DNA of 64,000 nucleotides from Hymenopellis radicata. Its lineage: Eukaryota > Basidiomycota > Agaricomycetes > Agaricales > Physalacriaceae. Location: positions 1 to 64,000 of the forward strand of contig JADNRX010000179.1 in the NCBI GenBank assembly GCA_015501595.1. Direction: 5' to 3'. The position numbers and the translations under genes are program-made. This document shows positions 1 to 10,981 of the stretch, in pieces; position 1 is the first letter of the stretch, and the number at the start of each line of letters is the position of its first letter. The notes under the pieces are model-generated. The model had not been told where the DNA came from, did not search any database, and saw nothing but the letters and a program-made list of their open reading frames with translations.

Positions 1-803
1 TGTTCGGAGAACCCCTGGAGTCTCTTCTACCTCTTCTCTTCTCTTTTCTCGCTTTCTGCCGCTGATTTAGCTTAGCACCAGCCGCAGCGCCACGTTCCGG
101 GGCGCATTCTGGTGTTCGTCTTCGCGACGACACTAATTTAACAAGGATCTGGCACGCGTAAGCCCTCACAAGCGAGGCAGCACTTATATCAGACCGTTCT
201 CTTTGCACTTGGAACATAAAATTTGCTTTATTGCCCACTGGAAACGATTTCTTGCATTTATCTGCGAAATGACCCCTTCCGGATGGACCGCGACACGCGT
301 TATCCCTTACTACACGGCTGCACTATCAATGGATGGCGGGCACTCGCTTGCAGAGACGGTCTATACCCCGCCGTCTATGCTCGCGACATCTGGCACTCTT
401 CTTCACGACAGCAGGGTTTAATGTGCACGCACAGCGTCAAAGCCCTTTTGGACGACGTCTCATTATCCGCGCCGTTTGAACCGGGCTGAATGGTGTCACG
501 GACACATATGTATTCTTACAATTTATTATTGTTTCTATTTAATGTATCTTAGTTTAATGTATCCAATTGCTCCCCTCTAACCTCCATCCACCTCCTTTAT
601 CTACCACTTTTTCGTTCCTGGTATGCGGGTCGCTCTCTTGGGCTTTCCGCGCCACAGCGAAAACAACCAGCCAGCGAGTATCGGGAGATCTGTTCCCCGT
701 TTGAGATCCTCGGGGGGAAAAATGACGAGTAACCCGTACCCGATATGAGTACTATAACATTAGGTTCGGGGCGGGAGAGCTCATGAGCCCCCACCCCCGA
801 TCC
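1..803. other. Intergenic, no supported gene
   Basis: Only short, low-quality open frames occur here. A motif of about 28 bases around 151-178 (reading cgtaagccct...gaggcagca) recurs at 1279-1308 inside the neighbouring hAT-like element, and more weakly at 1497. It may be a remnant of a related element. I see no RNA gene. Confidence 0.5.
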
Positions 804-811
804 GTGCTTTG
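804..811. repeat. Left 8-bp target-site duplication
   Basis: GTGCTTTG lies directly outside the left terminal inverted repeat. The identical copy is at 1865-1872. Confidence 0.8.
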
Positions 812-1864
812 TAGACCTGGGCACGAGTGTCAGGTGTTTAAGGGTGCACCCGGATGCACCCGCACTCGGCACCCGAGTGCCGAGTGTTTGCCGTACTCGA
901 GTAGAGTCTCGGCACGGGTGTCCACCCGAGTGCGGGTATCTGGCTTTGGGCCGCGAGTACCGGTGCACAAACACCCGTGTACACACTCGACAATAGATAC
1001 ATATTTAAAATGAATTTTCACAAATTTTCCCAACTTAAATGGGCCATAAACGACCCATATACGTTAATTTTCAGTATCCGGCGACTCGGGCCGAGTTCCG
1101 AAGCGACGCGTCAGCGTGTGATCGGGTCAGTCTCTCTTTACTTCTCTCTACCACTACCACCACGACCCGTCGCTCGACCTTGAGTCGGCGACGATGACAC
1201 CGACGCTCGACTTTATGTCGGCGTCCGTATGAATGGAGAACGACTTCAAATCGTCTCCATGGATACGGCTATCCACTGGACGCGTAAGCCCTCGCAAACG
1301 AGGCAGCAGGACTATCAGCGCACGACTTGGAGTCGGCGTCTGCAGCGTGCTTAAAGCGCGGAGGCGGAGATCTGGGCCGCCACGTCGTCTGCTGGCGACG
1401 TGGTGGATTCGCGTACGTTTTCCTTATTTCTTTTGATCTCTGGGGCGTCTACAGACACTATTGACTACTGACAATCTTATTATAGGTATTCACTTCACGG
1501 GTAAGCCCTTCAAGAAGGCACCATTCACCACCTCTACCCTCCCTCTCCCCCACCGCTTCCTCACATCCCCGTACCCCGCGCGATATCGTCATCATGCACC
1601 GCCGATGCTCCTCCCGCAATTGCTGGAGGATGCCGACATCGCATGAGTTGACCGCGAGTGAGGTGCAGGATGCGGGTGTACACGAGTACACCCGCCACCC
1701 TACACGAGTGGCAGCACACCCGGGTGTGCGAAACACCCGCGAATGGGTGCCACATTCGAGTGCCACACTCGGGTGTCACTCGAGTGCGGGTGTCGGCTTA
1801 GAGCCGCGAGTGACCCGCCCCGCGAGTGCGAGTGCACCCGGGTGGGCACTCGTGCCCAGGTCTA
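812..1864. mobile_element. Non-autonomous hAT-like DNA transposon (~1.05 kb)
   Basis: The ends are inverted repeats: TAGACCTGGGCACGAGTG at 812-829 and its complement ending at 1864. They are flanked by a perfect 8-bp duplication, GTGCTTTG, at 804-811 and 1865-1872. An 8-bp target duplication with ends beginning TAG..TGGGCA is characteristic of the hAT superfamily. Both subterminal regions (about 820-980 and 1660-1850) are dense in CACTCG/CGAGTG and CACCCG/CGGGTG words in both orientations, as expected of clustered transposase-binding repeats. No open frame resembles a transposase, so the element would need a helper in trans. The perfect duplication suggests a fairly recent insertion. Confidence 0.82.
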
Positions 1865-1872
1865 GTGCTTTG
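1865..1872. repeat. Right 8-bp target-site duplication
   Basis: GTGCTTTG lies directly outside the right terminal inverted repeat and is identical to 804-811. Confidence 0.8.
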
Positions 1873-2689
1873 AGCACTACCTCAGAGTAATTCTATTATA
1901 TTTCGTGTTTAGGCATTTATTGTCATATCATGCCTTCTGATACAAGATTTATGTACGAGTGCCAGTTGTTAGAAAATAAGAAATCAGATTCTCAACTCTT
2001 CGTGGCCTTTTTAAAAAAAAAGAGAGTGAGGGGGAGACGCCCTGGATTCGAACTCTCGCTCTGAGCGGTCGCACAGTCGGCATCTCGGCATAAACGGTCA
2101 AACGGTCGACCGTTTGCGGTGGCTGTGCACCCTCAGAACGGCGGCGTCGGCGACGATCGTCACGCTCACATCACGTGCATAGGTTGGTAACACGCTTCGG
2201 GAATTCGGGAATATCCACTCCATGACCGTTTCGTCCATGTACAGTCCTTTCCACCGTGAATATCGCTGTTGTTTGAGGCTGCCGAATAGCAGTGAATCCA
2301 TTTGCACTCTCCAGGCAAATCCCATTGGGTCACTTACGAGTCGGACGACGTGCACTTTCACGACATGGCCCCGGAGGGCTGGGAAATGGGGGACTAGGGT
2401 GGTCTAGAGGGCTCGAGTCAGGGCGCGGGCGAGAGGGATAACAACGTCGAGTGTTCCACGATTGCTTGCTGAATCTGGATTGATTATGCAGTCATCTCAA
2501 ATCCAACTCAATCACACAGACGGCAAGCGCGCATCCAATAAATGCCTACTGTTTTACGCCTGCCACTTCCGATAGGCTACTCGTGGAAGACAAGTTTCGC
2601 GCTCATACTTTGCATAATAGATCAGTTATCTATTCAGGTCTTCGACAGCTCTCCTCTTCTACCGACCGACGTTGCACGTACCTACACGC
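1873..2689. other. Intergenic, no supported gene
   Basis: No coding signal can be supported. The only structured piece is a Pol III-like B box with a downstream T-run on the minus strand, listed separately. Confidence 0.45.
2013..2100 (-). other. Pol III-like B box and T-run (possible tRNA or SINE relic)
   Basis: On the minus strand, 2053-2044 reads GTTCGAATCC, matching the tRNA T-loop/B-box consensus. It is followed by a run of nine T (complement of 2013-2021) that could terminate Pol III. An upstream GAGATGC can pair with a downstream GCGTCTC like an acceptor stem. The interval between them is only about 50 bases, the T-stem pairs badly, and no D arm or anticodon arm fits, so this is not an intact tRNA. 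It could be a tRNA-derived SINE relic or chance. Confidence 0.25.
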
Positions 2690-2945
2690 GGTATACGCGA
2701 GCGTTTGACGAAGTGGCCTCCTCATATAGAGGAACCGGGAGAAAATGTTTCTCGTTTGAATCATCGTCGTAGTCTATCGCCAAGATTATTGAATATAGAC
2801 ACCAGGCAGGACCAAAGGAAAACGTACTCGGATTAAAGGTCGCAGGTGCGCCAGAAGGCTGTGGTATGCCAAAAAACGTCTCCTTTCGAGCTGACCGGCG
2901 GGGCCCATTGATTGGTCGATTGTTTGTCTGCCGTGGGCAAGATGA
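2690..2945 (-). pseudogene. Relic of a DUF6535-family gene (5' part)
   Basis: Read on the minus strand, this stretch is collinear with 20780-21045 of the intact DUF6535 gene on the plus strand. It covers the end of exon 2 (Pro/Gln-rich, ...PPxTNxPPxxGP...), the splice donor GTACGTTTTC, the short intron, and the start of exon 3 up to a shared GTATACCGCGTGTA. Several stops and indels destroy the frame, and similarity ends abruptly on both sides. No membrane segments remain. It is a dead, inverted fragment of a second family member. Confidence 0.65.
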
Positions 2946-3755
2946 TACAGTATATTAATAAATCTATAAGTAGGAAGGTGAAAACGCGACGGCAGTCAAG
3001 ACGAAACGGTCTGAGATAGTTGGCGGCGTCCAGTCCAGAGAGGTGAAAGGAAATATCCGTGAGAGTGCTACGGTAAAGGACATCTGGTGCACAATGAGCA
3101 AAAAGTTTGACAAGTGGAAAGACGAACTCGGCGTACCAAAAAGCCAGTCCAGCTGCGGTGAGATGATCGCGAGCTCTAGTATAGGCTCGAGCGTCGAGCC
3201 CACCTCATTTGTAGTCGTTGTAGAGGCACCTGATGAACAAGAAAGTCTGCGGGAAACACCGTTTAACTAGGTCATCGACCACAGCAGACTGTGAACAACC
3301 TACCATTGCATTGAACACCACGAGAAACGGCGTCGAAGACAGAGAACTGCATCAACGAGCCAGGTCAACAAAGTGAGATGATGGTGGGAGGAAGGAAGCC
3401 CACCTGTGATCATCAACATCAGTAGAGAAGAAGAAACGATAATGAAAGCTCCTATCGCACTACTTAGGATTCGCGACTGAAGTCAGACAAGGACTTCGCC
3501 GCACGGGGTGTCAGATATGGTAACCTTCAACGAGAACGTCAACCTGGTCTCGAGAAGAGTCTTTGGCACTTTAGTGTCCAACCGAAAACTGATGAGTTGA
3601 CTTTCTGGCTTCGTGAAGACAGGATGATGAACAGTGGAACGAGCGCGTAATCAACTGGTAGTAGAGGCGGCCCACAGCTTAATGTCACACTGTGCACTGC
3701 CATGACACTGATTGAACTTAGACACGTTTTCGGTGGTTAGACTGCGTGGATTTCG
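2946..3755. other. Intergenic, no supported gene
   Basis: Short frames exist on both strands (for example 3043-3270 plus), but none has recognisable domains or clear splice partners. Confidence 0.4.
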
Positions 3756-5282
3756 TCAATGTTTGCTCAGTTTCCCGACAAAATACCCATGAAAATGTGT
3801 GACTTGCCTGCCTGCACCATCAGTGCGCGCACCATGTGCGTCTGTCCTTGGCTGTTTTGGAGGTCGTGGGTCGTCCGGAGGTTCATCGAGGTGTCTTTTC
3901 CCGTTATGTGAGGGGACTTGAGGTGGACGGACTTGAGTTCGCCAAACATTCAAGTGGCGCGCAAGACTTTCAGCGATTTGCCTTGTCTGTCCCCCGATGT
4001 GCTCTTTATCCTCCTCCAACTCCTTCGACAACTGCCCAGCTAGCCGACGGAGGAATAGAAACAATTTGACTGTCTGGAGTGGACGATTGTCCGTCCAAGA
4101 AAATGTGTATACTGGCATCGCAGAGACTTTGATGTCCTGTTCATGCCAGAATGACACAAAAACATCTACCCCGCCTCGACTCAAGGTGATTCCAAACAGA
4201 GTCCGGTCTTTCAAGCACAGAGCACGTCGTTGCCGCTGCCCGGTTGATAAGGCCATGAACAGATGCCCGCGCGCGTCCTTGCTAGGGTTTTTGTTTTCCA
4301 CACCCATGAGAAGGAGGCGTAAGGAGACATCGAAAAACTGGACAGTGTGGTCGAAATAAAGGTTTTCATTTAGATCCCATGGATCACTGTCACGAAGAAG
4401 CGGGAATGGGTCGGCGCGCGCGGGTTCGACGCGCGTGGGGTCGGATGTAGTTGGAGGAGGATTGTCTTTCATAGTAGCGCAGAGCTCGTCGAAAATCTTC
4501 CTTGCAGGAATAGGACCGGAGGTGACGATAGTATCAGCATGAATCTCACAGGTGGATACATCATTCTCTTTTAGGAAAAGATGTTCTTCTCGACTGCAAA
4601 GAGAGTGATGAACGGTCGTATATACATTATAAAACAACGTACCCAACATGAAATTCACCAAACTCATCGAGCTCATATTGAAATTCAAAGACGTCGGCTA
4701 TCAGAGCATCCAAGTTGCGCCTGTAGGTCGCCTCTTTCACCGTCGACTCTCGCATCATCTGCAGGCGCGCGGTCTCAACATCCTGGCTCAGAGCGAGCAA
4801 TATGTTGAAGCTTCCCAGGATCGCACGCACGTCGTTGTTGTCTGACCCTTGGAAGCTTTCTTTGGGGGCTGCCTTGACAACGGCCGTGCGAAAAGCCGGT
4901 GCACTCTTCTTCTCAAACTGTCCTGGAGTCGAGTGCTGAAAATCGTTGAAAATGACGAAAAGAAGGCAAGAAGACGATGTACCTTCTTCCATTCCTCCGG
5001 AACTACGAGTTCGGTCATGGTTTTTAGGGTCTCCTGGGCAGCTGTAATATTCGGGTGACTTCCGAAGTTCAACACAACTCCTGAGCCATCAGCCCACTTC
5101 CGGAAGCCTGCGTCGGAGCCAGCCACTCTGCTAAGATGTCAAGAGATAGCTTGATGATAAAGGATAAAGCATACGACGAAGGTGCACGTGGCTTTGAAGT
5201 ATTCCTAAGTGGACATAAGCAAGACCCTAGATGGCTGAGACAGTGTGCTTTAAGCTTACTTAGATGGGTAGAAGAGGTTCAT
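3756..5282 (-). CDS. Unrecognised conserved-looking protein, four exons
   Basis: I do not recognise this protein. The proposed exons are 5282-5260, 5127-4983, 4935-4643 and 4593-3756. All junctions are GT-AG and in phase, giving about 432 residues. The start was chosen because the frame at 5127 is closed upstream by a stop, and a short first exon (MNLFYPSK) joins it in phase after a GTAAGC donor. The N-terminal third is rich in charged helices. The middle (roughly residues 190-330) looks globular, with alternating hydrophobic strands. The C-terminal 60 residues are Pro/Arg/His-rich with a basic KQPRTD stretch, so nuclear location is possible but unproven. No signal peptide or membrane segment is visible. 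Confidence 0.6.
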
Positions 5283-5955
5283 GTTGAACGTTGAACGTAT
5301 AGTTGCAAAGGCATGTCTGTCTTTGGTTATGATCGAAGACTCTTCGACGGCACCTAAAAGTTTAGCAGGGCCGAAATGTTGCTAGTACTGTACTGTACAG
5401 TAATAAGTACTAGTGGTATGTTCTCCACGGCGTGTAAACTATAAGTTCGAGACTACGAAGATGAACCTACAGTATATTATCTGAAGGAGTTTGACGCTTG
5501 GGAAGACTACTATACTCAGGCTATTCACGCCGAATTGGAATGTGAAGTAGACCTGTCCACACCCGCCATATAAACGAAGTCTTGCCTTGCTATCTCTATC
5601 TGGACGGATTTGGTGGGGAGGGCAGGGTGCAGAATCTTTGGACTGTAACGGATAACGCGGGTTGAAGGCGTGGTGCGGATATCCTGTCCGAAGACCTTGA
5701 AACGCTCAGCGCTCAGAGCTCATCCTCATCTTTGACTGCGACGACGTTAGCCTGCGAAAAGGTGTTCTATTGGCGCTGTTCTGTCTCTAACTTGCTCCAG
5801 GTCCAACTTCCCAATCTCTTATCTTTCCTTTGGAGTCCGATTCGATAGTCGATGTACTAGTGTACTGTAATTCCATTCCATAGTGTGAGTATTGTAACTA
5901 TATCTGACCTACAACGCTGCAGTATAGGGCGGTAAAATTTGCGACCTTGAATAGA
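5283..5955. other. Intergenic, no supported gene
   Basis: Nothing coding is visible. A small inverted repeat (CTAGTACT...AGTACTAG) lies near 5382-5413. It is probably incidental. Confidence 0.45.
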
Positions 5956-7400
5956 CTATGTACCAGCCGAGTTCGGTTCTTCAACCTTCAAGCTCGCGGG
6001 TTTGAACGACATCCCGGGGAAATACCTATATCTTGGGCAGACACACCACAATCACCCATCTATCCAGCCCATGTGTATCTCTGACCCACACCTCAGCACG
6101 CTTGCCCTCCGCCTGCCCCCTAAACGGTGACTTTAAAAAAACATTGACCGACACCTTTTCCAGATCCAACTTTCTGCTTTGCCAGCGCATCGTCCAGCGA
6201 AGACCATAACGGATTTTGGTCTGTCGGCAGTTTAGTTTTGACATGGTCGTATTCCAAGATGACGACGTCGATGGATACTTCCTCCAGCTTTGACCGCATG
6301 GGCAGGGCGGAGAGCGTGTCTCCAAACCACTTTAGGATGGGTTGAGGACGTCCGCTCGGCGCGACGAAGGTCTGACAGTTGAAGGTGGATAGATGGGGCA
6401 TGTCAATGGGTGAGAGAAAGGGATTAGAGTCGAACACTGAGAAGATTGTCAGGTTGAAAGGTTGTCGATTGTGGGAGATGACTTACTGCTATTGCACTCG
6501 CGAATGCTGAGCGTGTGCATGGTAGACCGCGTCTGTGCTAGAAATCGACGGAGGCGGAGAGAGAAGGCCTGCGTGATTTCTGCCACGGATCCACGTTAAA
6601 CGCCTGGACGTCGAGGGCAACGTGGGAAGTGGAAAGAAGGTCCATGAGGAGATAATCGTCTCTCGACATCATCCTTAGGATCAGTTCCTTTACACGGACT
6701 ACCCCCGTATATTTTGGCATATTCGCCATATTGAGGACATCCGGCTGTCGGTACAGGTCGACGTCCACGTCCGTCGTGAGGGTAGCCTCAAATTCGACGA
6801 CGTGTAAGTCGGAGAGATTCATCGTCTCCAATCCGGCAGTCGTCGAATTGAAGACGGCATATAAATGGGCCAACCTGAGCTTGCAAGACCTCACGTTGAC
6901 TTCGTTCAGGGTAGACATAGACGCCATGACATCGCCGAACTCTGATAGCTCGAGAACGTCAAAGTCAAGCTCGTGAAACTCGAGACGACAGAGGCTGGTA
7001 AATGTCGCGAGCAGCGGGGAAAGAAGAGCACCGGCACGGTTTGACTCTGGGCAGAGAACTTTATGAGGTAGAAAGACTTTGTCGCAGATTTAATGTCTGG
7101 AAACGCCTGCATATGCTGGTAGAGGTCTCCGATTTCCTTCTCGCCTTGTCCTTCGGCCTCGTCGCTGATGGAGTATTGGTCAATGAGACGACTGAATATC
7201 AATGACGCGATTTCGGGCCATATTTCGCGCATGTGAAGACCGGCCTCTGTGTCTACGTTCTTCAGCTCGTCGATTATCATGAGCTTGAGTTCGACGGGAA
7301 GAGCATTAAGAGCCGGTTGTGAGGGTAAGATCTACAAAGGCCTGTAGTCAGGTATGTAAAGGTGATTGAACCAGGCAACTGTTACCTTACTACGCGCCAT
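5956..7400 (-). pseudogene. F-box/LRR-like gene decayed by four frameshifts
   Basis: This is a paralogue of the genes at 13064-14545 and 28931-30423. Exon 1 (7400-7386, MARSK) splices at GTAAC...TTGTAG into 7331, giving an F-box-like LPVELKLMIIDEL start. Homology with the paralogues can be followed to the end, but only by changing frame four times. The breaks lie in the C-run near 7020, near 6590 (after VQAFNVDP), near 6170 (after ALAKQ), and near 6020 (before RYFPGMSF). The last homologous frame stops at 5956. The splice donor at 6487 (AGCA|GTAAGT) corresponds to the conserved last intron of the paralogues. Four independent shifts make sequencing error an unlikely explanation. Confidence 0.78.
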
Positions 7401-7512
7401 TTCAGTAAACGGGGAGTGGCGATGGTGGTCGTGTTCAGACAAGTTGTGTTTAGGGGAAATGTCCCAAACGGGACGAGGAGCACATGGTCGATTTGTTTTT
7501 CTTCCCCCAACG

Positions 7513-7887
7513 ATGGCCAACATCTGGATCGCTGCCAGTGACGGCGACCTCGCAAGAGTGAGCGAGCTCATCGAGTCAGGCATCTCGCCCAACGCCTTTG
7601 ACGAGAATACATATACTCCCATCCACGCTGCTGCATCCTATGGCCATATCGATGTCCTTGAATTCCTATTGCTGCACGGTGGAGACTTAAACATTGCGGA
7701 CGACGATGGCGACACGCCGATATACGTCGTCGAAAGCGTGGACACTGCTCGGTGGCTGCTGAGGCACGGCGCAGCGATTGACCGCGTTAATAAAGAGGGC
7801 GTCTCGCCCATCGAGGCGATTGAGGAAGATTGGCCGTTGGTGGCAGAGTTCCTCAAGGATGAAATAGAGCTCTCCAAGATGGATTAA
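7513..7887 (+). CDS. Small ankyrin-repeat protein
   Basis: A single-exon, 124-residue protein starting MANIWIAASDGDLARV. It has about three and a half ankyrin units: residues 1-35, 36-68 (TPIHAAASYGHIDVLEFLL, then a LLHGGDLN turn), 69-98 (GDTPIYVVES...LLRHGA), and a capping helix (SPIEAIEED...). The TPIHAA and GHxDVLEFLL consensus positions are intact. The length and opening resemble the single-domain fungal ankyrin proteins of the yeast YGL242C / S. pombe P16F5.05c type. That kinship is from memory and unverified. Ankyrin domains bind partner proteins, but the partner here is unknown. It is divergent from the F-box pseudogene at 7400, with about 110 bp between starts. The in-frame sequence upstream to 7366 could be 5' UTR or extra N-terminus. 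Confidence 0.85.
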   Translation: MANIWIAASDGDLARVSELIESGISPNAFDENTYTPIHAAASYGHIDVLEFLLLHGGDLNIADDDGDTPIYVVESVDTARWLLRHGAAIDRVNKEGVSPIEAIEEDWPLVAEFLKDEIELSKMD

Positions 7888-9379
7888 TTGTGAGTCGTAC
7901 CCGTAACTGGCATTTTCCACTGATTGAAGCGCATATATTCACCAGTTTTATTACCCATGCCTTGACCGGCGCAGGCCCTTGGGCGAAAAGGTACCTTTAG
8001 CTACGAGCTTACCGTTCATCTGCGCTTTATCTCCCGTGGTACGCCTGCTTAAGTGCGCGCCCAACCTGGGCAATGCATAAGTGAGTGTTCTCTGTCTTAT
8101 TTTCCTTCTAGCCTTACATGCATACATCTAGATGTACTTCTCTGTATTCTGTACTTCTTCAACATGCTGTATAATTCCCATCCTTCGTTCGACGGTCATC
8201 GTAAAATATGTGGGAACCCAAAAATACACACATGTTTGCCGCCTTGTACAAACGGCAGGCGGATCGATAGCCGCCCCGTCTCCGTTCAATGGTTTATGAA
8301 AGACATGAGGTATGTTTTAATTTAATTTGCGGTGTGTTATAACTAAGTTTTCTAACGCAGACAAACATTACTTCAGGCGCATAATCAGGTTGGCTGATTG
8401 AACGCGGTTAACGGGTTGAAGACGCGTGTCTTCGACCGGTAAATGCGGTGGTTATGCGTGGTCTGCTTACTGTACTGTGGACGGCTCATTCCCCCACCCG
8501 GATTGTTACATAGACGCGCTGTTCATCGTGGAACCCGTCCAAGAACCTTTCCATTTCTCTTGCTTTGACTCTTGAACTGATTTTCTGGGATTATTCTAGA
8601 TCATGTCGATGACGATGGTCTCTTTCATCCAGTCTCGAGTTATCGATCGCCACATCACCATTCGCGTTCTGTCTTTGTAAAACGCGAGCACCCCAGTTTC
8701 AACCTTCTCGGAGGTTTTGCACTCTCTTCGGGCGAATCGCACTGATCGGATTTAGGGTGGAATAACACGTGGTATAAACTCGCAAATTTCTGGGGTTTTC
8801 TTTGGGGATTCCGTGTTTTGACATTTGTGTTGGACCCAAGTGGACATGACGAGAGACGCGGCAAGTCATCTTGTTCGCGAGAGGCTGTGTCATTCCGTCC
8901 GTAACCAAATACTGGACGTTTCTTCGGGATGACGGAAGTAGAGCGCATTTTGAGCGCAATCGTCCTCGTATGTCCTTCGCGAAAGAACATGCTGTCCTTC
9001 ATTGAAGCGGTATGTCTTCTCTCACTGTCATGAATTAGACTCATTTCTTTCGCTTAGAGCTCGTGTTTACCACGCTTTACTGATTTCAGTGATTATCATC
9101 CTCCATCCGATGATTGTTTCATCTCCGTGGGCGCGCCGAACATATGGCTCTCTGGTGTAAACGTCGGTCCGCAGCATCTTTCAGGATCACGCCGTAACCA
9201 TGCCTGTCCATCCGTCTGCGAGCAATTAAAAAATAATCAAATCCGGCCATCTCGTTTTCGGCCGTAACCGCGGTCGCCTTTCTTTGTGCATCCCCACCCT
9301 CGTTCCTTCCATGTTCCTCGATTATGTACGCCCTCCGATGGGCCACCTTACGGGATGTGCCTGGGAGTGTTTCGAGGCG
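7888..9379. other. Intergenic, no supported gene
   Basis: Several frames of 80-130 codons occur, such as 8655-9044 minus. They lack domains, good splice sites or homology to other genes in the window. I do not call them. Confidence 0.4.
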
Positions 9380-9387
9380 TATATAAA
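9380..9387 (+). promoter_or_regulatory. TATA box of the DPBB gene
   Basis: TATATAAA lies about 164 bp upstream of the start codon at 9551. A pyrimidine/C-A-rich stretch (9470-9540) between them suits a transcription start and 5' UTR. Confidence 0.55.
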
Positions 9388-9550
9388 GGGCTAAATGAGG
9401 ATGAGGATGGGCCACCGACTTGCGACATCCTTTCCTCGTCTGGCCCTTGCGAACAAATCACCCTCATACATAATCACACACCTCCCGCGAACCTCATATC
9501 TACACCACCTAAGATCTCTATCCCTACACCACTATAATACCATCGCACCT

Positions 9551-10022
9551 ATGGCTCTGTCGCTCTTCAGACTTGCTACTCTCGCCGCCTTCGCCTCGCT
9601 CGTTACCCTCGTGTTTGCGTCATGGAGTGGTGATGGTTAGTCTTCTTGCTATTGATATCTCGAAGCTCTCCGCTTATTCCAACTTGTAGCGACGTGGTAC
9701 ACACCCAACGGCGGTCTAGGCGCATGCGGCGCGCCCAGTCAAAATTCTGACTACGTCGTCGCGCTTTCCTCTGCACACTATCTCGGCGGCAAGAACTGCT
9801 GGAGACATATAGGTGTTCAATGTAGGTTGCGCCCTTCCTTCGCCTTGCACGCTGCTGACCTCTTTCCTTTTTCTTGCAGACGGCAACAACTACATCGACG
9901 CTACGGTCGTCGATCTATGTCCCGGGTGCGGGCACCATGACATTGACTTGTCTCCGTCGGCTTTCTCCGGCTTGGCCAACCAGGACGTTGGTCGGATGCA
10001 GGTCAACTGGTGGTACGTTTAG
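9551..10022 (+). CDS. Secreted DPBB (RlpA/expansin-like, barwin-fold) protein
   Basis: Exons 9551-9635, 9690-9821 and 9880-10022 join in phase to a 119-residue protein. Residues 1-23 are a clear signal peptide (hydrophobic LATLAAFASLVTLVFA). The mature part is a single double-psi beta-barrel domain. Visible landmarks are ATWYTPNGGLGACG near the start and VVDLCPGCGHHDIDLSPSAF near residues 85-105, the usual catalytic-site-like HDIDLS segment, followed by a terminal QVNWWYV. Proteins of this type act in the cell wall or extracellular space. Single-domain fungal members lack the expansin cellulose-binding domain and their enzymatic role is unsettled. A TATA box lies 164 bp upstream. The C-terminus stops directly after the barrel. 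Confidence 0.9.
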
Positions 10023-10981
10023 CGTGCTCAGAATCGCTGGTCGGTTGTATTTTTTCCCTGGGTGGAAACCTGTTTCCTTGTATTTGGTCGGTGTATTGGT
10101 ATCAAGTATACTATTAGGTGTTATGATATTGTACTCTAGACTTCCCCGTAGACGCTCTGTACCAAGCTGGCTGGTATAGACAAATGTGATAACAATCTAA
10201 ATGTGTAAACAACCTTTTGACGTGCGAAACATGAACGTGTGCGGTTCGTGGGTAGTGCACTAACGGCATTGAGTGGGTTATGCTACGCCATGTTCGCGTC
10301 ATGTATGATTTTACCGTAAGCAGTCTTTAGAACATTTGACACGCCATTGACATATCCGCGATACTCACTGTCAGCGCGATCTTCGTGATCGTCACCGTCA
10401 AGCAAGCTGGAGCGGAATGAAGAGAAACAGCCATTGAAGCGTGGCAAGCATTGTTTGGCTGCGAGTACCCGAGACCTAAGGTTTTGAAGTCAGCCGTCGC
10501 TGGCGGTCGCATACGCTTAGTAAACCCCAATAGAGCAGGAACTTGGAAGGAGTCGCCGAATGAGGAAATTTAGCGAAGCAATGGGAGGGAGGGAGAAACC
10601 AAATTCTGCCTGCGGCATAGTAGTTCAACATGCACCGTACGGCGTGTCTACTACTGTCATGTCCTCTTAATGCCTCCCCTTCTACTCACTCATTTTCACT
10701 CAGCTGGTAGAACCTGCACGCGGAATCAGGTAAGAACCTAACGAGAACGTGGATCTTCATATTAGCGGGATAGGACTCATGGTCGGATGCGCTCGATTCC
10801 TCTACTTGTCCTCCCAGGCCTATGTTACTCGTTACCGCTGTGAAATCTAGTACTTGCTTCCCCGCGCAGCGAAGAGTCCCGAATGCTCGGCGAGCTGTCA
10901 CCTGCAAAATAATCAGTAACATTAATAACATAAAGCGATTTCGCGTACGCATCTAGGACTCCCAATACGATGTACATCTTT
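10023..10981. other. Intergenic, convergent gene ends
   Basis: This separates the 3' ends of the DPBB gene and the minus-strand F-box gene. No supported gene was seen. Confidence 0.45.

Noticed and set aside
783..1013. Open frames in the 0.8-1.0 and 1.6-1.9 kb regions
   Set aside because: They are read-throughs of GC-rich palindromic subterminal repeats of the hAT-like element.
820..1850. CRISPR-like array
   Set aside because: The CACTCG/CGAGTG words are irregularly spaced, in both orientations, inside a eukaryotic transposon.
8655..9044. 129-codon minus-strand frame
   Set aside because: No ATG context, splice partners, domain or paralogue; composition resembles non-coding DNA.
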